Positions 13,182 through 15,831 of a DNA stretch of 15,831 nucleotides are shown here, piece by piece. Below the pieces are notes generated by a model. The model saw only the letters and a program-made list of their open reading frames with translations. It was not told the origin of the DNA and made no database searches. Made by a program: the position numbers and the translations under genes. Every line of letters starts with the position of its first letter. Positions within the stretch are counted from its first letter, which is position 1. The DNA is from a bacterium (GTDB taxonomy: Bacteria; Patescibacteriota; Minisyncoccia; Phycocordibacterales; UBA2100). The stretch covers positions 1 through 15,831 of the forward strand of contig JAUYLR010000022.1 of assembly GCA_030698935.1 (NCBI GenBank), read 5' to 3'.

Positions 13182-14282
13182 ATGCGACTAACAACTACAA
13201 AAGAAAAAATTCTCTCTGCAGCTGTTATAGCTGAACGTATTGTTGGTAAGAAAGAATCACTACCAATTCTTTCTTGTATTTTATTGGATGTGGGGGGTGT
13301 TGTATCTGTACGTTCAACAAATTTGGAGGCGGGAGTTGATATTGGTGTGGTTGCGGAAATTGAAGAGAGGGGAATGATAGCGGTGCCGGCATTAATATTC
13401 TCACAAACAATACGGTCAATAAGTGCTGATAAGGTTGTTCTTAAGACAGATTCTGAAAATCTGATTGTGGAGTCCCGCGGAACCAGAACCCTTATAAAGA
13501 GCGTTCCACACGAAGAATTTCCGAAACTCTCATGGGGTGATGATGGAAAGAAAAGCACATCCATCGGGCGCCTCTCAATAATAAAGGGAATTCAATCTGT
13601 CTTATATTCCGCCTCCCACTCCATGATTCGCCCCGAACTAGGCAGTGTGTATGTGTCAATTAAAAAAGACGGAGTAACATTTGCGGCGACAGATTCATTC
13701 AGACTGGCGGAGAGGGTGATAAAGGGAGGGGTGTCTTCCGGAGAGGGGGAGTTCCTCATCCCGCTCAAGCATGCGGCGGAGCTCGTATACGTATTGGAGC
13801 GTAATTCCTGCGAGAACGTGAAGATAAACACGTCAGATTCACAACTTGTCGTTTTAATGGAACATGTCCGTTTTGTGGCGCGCGTGGTGGACGGAATATT
13901 TCCGAACTACACTGAAATTATTCCGAAACAATTCAGCACGGAGGCGACTATATTGAAAAATGATTTCGCCGAGATGTTGCGCAAGGCGCGCGTGTTTTCA
14001 GGGAACGATCAGTATGTGGGGCTCCATGTGTATCCGAAGAAGAAGATTTTCTCCGCGACAGCGCAGAGCCCGGATGTGGGCGAGACATCGGATTCAATTG
14101 ACGCGGCGGTGTCGGGCGAAGACATAGATATAAACTTTCACATCGGCTATCTTTCGGATTTCATCGCCGCAATAGATTCCGACAGCATAACGTTAGGATT
14201 TTCCGGCCCCAACAGGCCGCTCGTTATCCGCGGAGCCGCAGACCCCGGCTTTACATACCTTGTGATGCCGCTCAACCGATAG
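13182..14282 (+). CDS. dnaN: DNA polymerase III beta sliding clamp
   Basis: 366 aa, normal length, three clamp-fold domains by pattern. Recognisable landmarks: ESLPILSCILLDV, VPALIFSQTIRSI, VPHEEFPKL, ATDSFRLAERVI (typically TDGHRLA), FLIPLKHAAELV (cf. the conserved 'IPRKAV'), DGIFPNYTEIIP (cf. 'GxFPDYxRVIP'), and the C-terminal VMPLNR, equivalent to the conserved 'PMR' tail. The first ~90 codons are noticeably richer in A/T than the rest, merging with the origin region. It tethers the replicative polymerase to DNA. It follows dnaA across the candidate origin. The TAG stop (14280-14282) overlaps the first base pair of a heptad hairpin that separates it from the convergent penicillin-binding protein gene. 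Confidence 0.96.
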   Translation: MRLTTTKEKILSAAVIAERIVGKKESLPILSCILLDVGGVVSVRSTNLEAGVDIGVVAEIEERGMIAVPALIFSQTIRSISADKVVLKTDSENLIVESRGTRTLIKSVPHEEFPKLSWGDDGKKSTSIGRLSIIKGIQSVLYSASHSMIRPELGSVYVSIKKDGVTFAATDSFRLAERVIKGGVSSGEGEFLIPLKHAAELVYVLERNSCENVKINTSDSQLVVLMEHVRFVARVVDGIFPNYTEIIPKQFSTEATILKNDFAEMLRKARVFSGNDQYVGLHVYPKKKIFSATAQSPDVGETSDSIDAAVSGEDIDINFHIGYLSDFIAAIDSDSITLGFSGPNRPLVIRGAADPGFTYLVMPLNR

Positions 14283-14373
14283 CCATCAGCCGGTAGCTAG
14301 TAGCTTGTAGCCAGAAAAATTCAAAAGAGTGTTTTGTATTTTGCTACAGGCTTCCGGCCACAAGCTACTGGCT
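14281..14373. repeat. Heptad inverted repeat filling the dnaN/PBP convergent gap
   Basis: Arms 14281-14312 and 14343-14373 are inverted copies, about 22-23 of 31 positions alike, in 7-base units (AGCCGGT, AGCTAGT, AGCTTGT). The 30-base loop shares ATTCAAAA with the 11406-11501 copy. The hairpin overlaps the dnaN stop (14280-14282) and the minus-strand PBP stop (14373-14375), so it is the whole intergenic region. It may serve as a bidirectional 3'-end structure. Confidence 0.85.
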
Positions 14374-15830
14374 CATTGAATCGTGAACGAAACTGTGTGT
14401 TCCTGATTGCCAAGAGAGCTCTCCGCGACGGCGCGTAGTACGGAGGGGCCGTGGGTCGCCGGCATGAAGGAAATGGAATACGGCGGGACAGCGGAACTCC
14501 CGATAAACTGTCCGTTCAGGTAGTACGCAACGCGCGAAACGCTTTCCGGGCGTGAATGGGACGCGGAAACGGATATGGGCACAAAGGAGGGCACCGTCGT
14601 TCCCCGTTGGGGAGATGTAATGGTGAACGATGAACCTGAACTTGTTTGGACGGGGGTCGCCGTTGAAGTTGTGGATGCTTGTGTCGCGGTGGGGACTTGA
14701 GGATTGTTATGCGCCCAAATCTGAACGGGATATTCCCATCGTGCGAATTGCGGGTCGGCAGCGGGGTTAGCGGGGGCGCCGGAACGCGGGCTATCCTTGT
14801 TTACCCAGAACAAAATATCGTGCACTCCTTGCAGGGGATTTGTATTCCAATTTCCGCGCAAGACCGGCGGGAGCGAATCAAGCTCCATATCCGGAGCCGG
14901 AGGTGTGAATGCGGGCGACTGATATTTGGTAAGCGCGTAGGCCATCACCTCGTGCCACATCGGAGCCACGATGAACGCTGCAATCTTTTTTACCATGGGG
15001 GTGTTGTCGTTGTTGCCGGCCCACGCCCCCATGGCAATCCCCGGCGTGTAGCCGATTATCCACGCATCCCGCGAATCGTTTGTGGTGCCGGTTTTGTCCG
15101 CGACATCCGCGTCTTTGAAATAGAGCGGCGAGTCCGCGCCGAATTCCGGAGTCCGCGCGACGTTATCGGAAAGAATATCGTTTATCTGGCGGGCGATCTG
15201 ACTGTCCAGTACGCGCGAACCTTGTTCCTCGTAGTTCTCAAGTACGTTTCCGGCGCCGTCCTCCACTTTCAGTACCGGAGTAGTCGGATTGCGGACCCCG
15301 TCGTTTGCAAAAACACCGTATGCTCCCGTCATTTCAAGCAGGTTGACTTCTCCGCCACCCAGAACCAGCGTGAGCCCGTACTGATTCTTATCTCCAAGCG
15401 TGGTAATCCCGAGGTCGCTTGCGGTCTTGAGCGAGTCTGTGATACCGGCGAGGTAGAGGGTTTTTACGGACGGCACGTTCACCGATTGCGCGAGCGCATT
15501 GCGCAGCGAGAGGGGGCCGCGGAATTTTTCATCATAGTTGCCGGGCGAGTAACACGGCGCCTCGCCGTTTGCCACATCATTGGGTTCGCAGAATGTTGAG
15601 AACTGGGTCTGCAAATCAAACACCATTGTGTCGGGCGTATACCCTTTCTCAAATGCGGTTGCGTACACGAACGGCTTAAAGGATGACCCCGGCTGGCGGT
15701 TTGCAAGAGTGATGTTTACCATCCCGTCAATATCTTTGTCAAAATATCCGCGCGAACCGACCATCGTCAGGATTTGTCCGGTTTTCGGTTCTACCGCAAC
15801 GAGTCCGGCGTTTGATGCGTTGAAATTCTT
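14373..15830 (-). CDS. Class A penicillin-binding protein, transpeptidase domain (5' end outside window)
   Basis: The frame stays open to the right edge, so about 485 C-terminal residues are visible and the start, including the glycosyltransferase domain, is missing. The ATG at 15762-15764 is internal. The transpeptidase signature is complete: SSFK in GSSFKPFVYA (active Ser codon 15684-15686), SVN in LAQSVNVPSVKTLYL, and KTG in DKTGTTNDSRDAWIIGY (KTG codons 15087-15095). The order NASNAGLVAVEPKTGQILTM-VGS is typical of PBP1A-like proteins. Beyond the catalytic domain comes a Thr/Ser/Pro linker and a C-terminal ~80-residue Ig-like domain (RVAYYLNGQFIGSSAVPPY). It crosslinks peptidoglycan outside the membrane. 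It converges on dnaN with only the heptad hairpin between. Confidence 0.93.
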   Translation of the reverse strand, partial: KNFNASNAGLVAVEPKTGQILTMVGSRGYFDKDIDGMVNITLANRQPGSSFKPFVYATAFEKGYTPDTMVFDLQTQFSTFCEPNDVANGEAPCYSPGNYDEKFRGPLSLRNALAQSVNVPSVKTLYLAGITDSLKTASDLGITTLGDKNQYGLTLVLGGGEVNLLEMTGAYGVFANDGVRNPTTPVLKVEDGAGNVLENYEEQGSRVLDSQIARQINDILSDNVARTPEFGADSPLYFKDADVADKTGTTNDSRDAWIIGYTPGIAMGAWAGNNDNTPMVKKIAAFIVAPMWHEVMAYALTKYQSPAFTPPAPDMELDSLPPVLRGNWNTNPLQGVHDILFWVNKDSPRSGAPANPAADPQFARWEYPVQIWAHNNPQVPTATQASTTSTATPVQTSSGSSFTITSPQRGTTVPSFVPISVSASHSRPESVSRVAYYLNGQFIGSSAVPPYSISFMPATHGPSVLRAVAESSLGNQEHTVSFTIQ

Positions 15831-15831
15831 C

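Noticed and set aside
14679..15599. 306-aa plus-strand ORF opposite the penicillin-binding protein
   Set aside because: The minus frame has all transpeptidase motifs; the plus frame is an Arg/Val/Gly-rich shadow.
1..15831. tRNA, rRNA or riboswitch genes
   Set aside because: The few gaps longer than 100 bases are explained by repeats or AT-rich origin sequence; no cloverleaf or known aptamer pattern was seen by eye.

Overview
The window looks like a chromosome segment of a Candidate Phyla Radiation (Patescibacteria, most likely Parcubacteria-type) bacterium. The basis is a PrgI / VirB4-partner / VirB4 set with short lineage-specific neighbours, very tight gene packing, many starts without a Shine-Dalgarno, and a compact replication-origin block. 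TGA is used as an ordinary stop (rpmH, virB4, the penicillin-binding protein), which argues against the recoded CPR lineages. The taxonomic call is inference; no rRNA is present.

Left part (1-5969), a type IV secretion/competence-like cluster on the + strand: the end of a coiled-coil, Gly-rich protein; a helical 235-aa protein; a small GIY-YIG nuclease; PrgI; a VirB4 partner protein; a four-helix-bundle (S23) protein; and VirB4. The GIY-YIG and S23 genes look like intruders, because each lies between inverted repeats. Middle part (5966-9282): a 24-codon ORF overlapping the virB4 stop, then a tight three-gene operon (exported Ig-like protein, anchored propeller-like protein, VirB2-like membrane protein fused to an M15-like peptidase domain). 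This operon starts at a perfect TATAAT placed so that the transcript would be leaderless.

Right part (9285-15831), the origin region: rpmH, rnpA, yidC and jag/khpB run leftward; dnaA and dnaN run rightward. Their 215-bp AT-rich intergenic region carries DnaA-box-like sites followed by TAG/TAA trinucleotides resembling a DnaA-trio unwinding element. A class A penicillin-binding protein, cut by the window end, converges on dnaN. rpmH (44 aa) is easily missed because of its size.

The most unusual feature is a class of repeats found at seven places (1452-1568, 1793-2335, 2842-2928, 3586-4048, 9833-9938, 11406-11501, 14281-14373). Each consists of two inverted arms built from 3-6 tandem seven-base units. 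The words differ between families, but the 7-base period and paired-arm layout do not. Most abut start or stop codons, one sits in frame inside a gene, one carries an intact S23 gene, and one carries an apparent S23 remnant plus a nested GIY-YIG element. They may be related mobile units in which the S23-family protein takes part.
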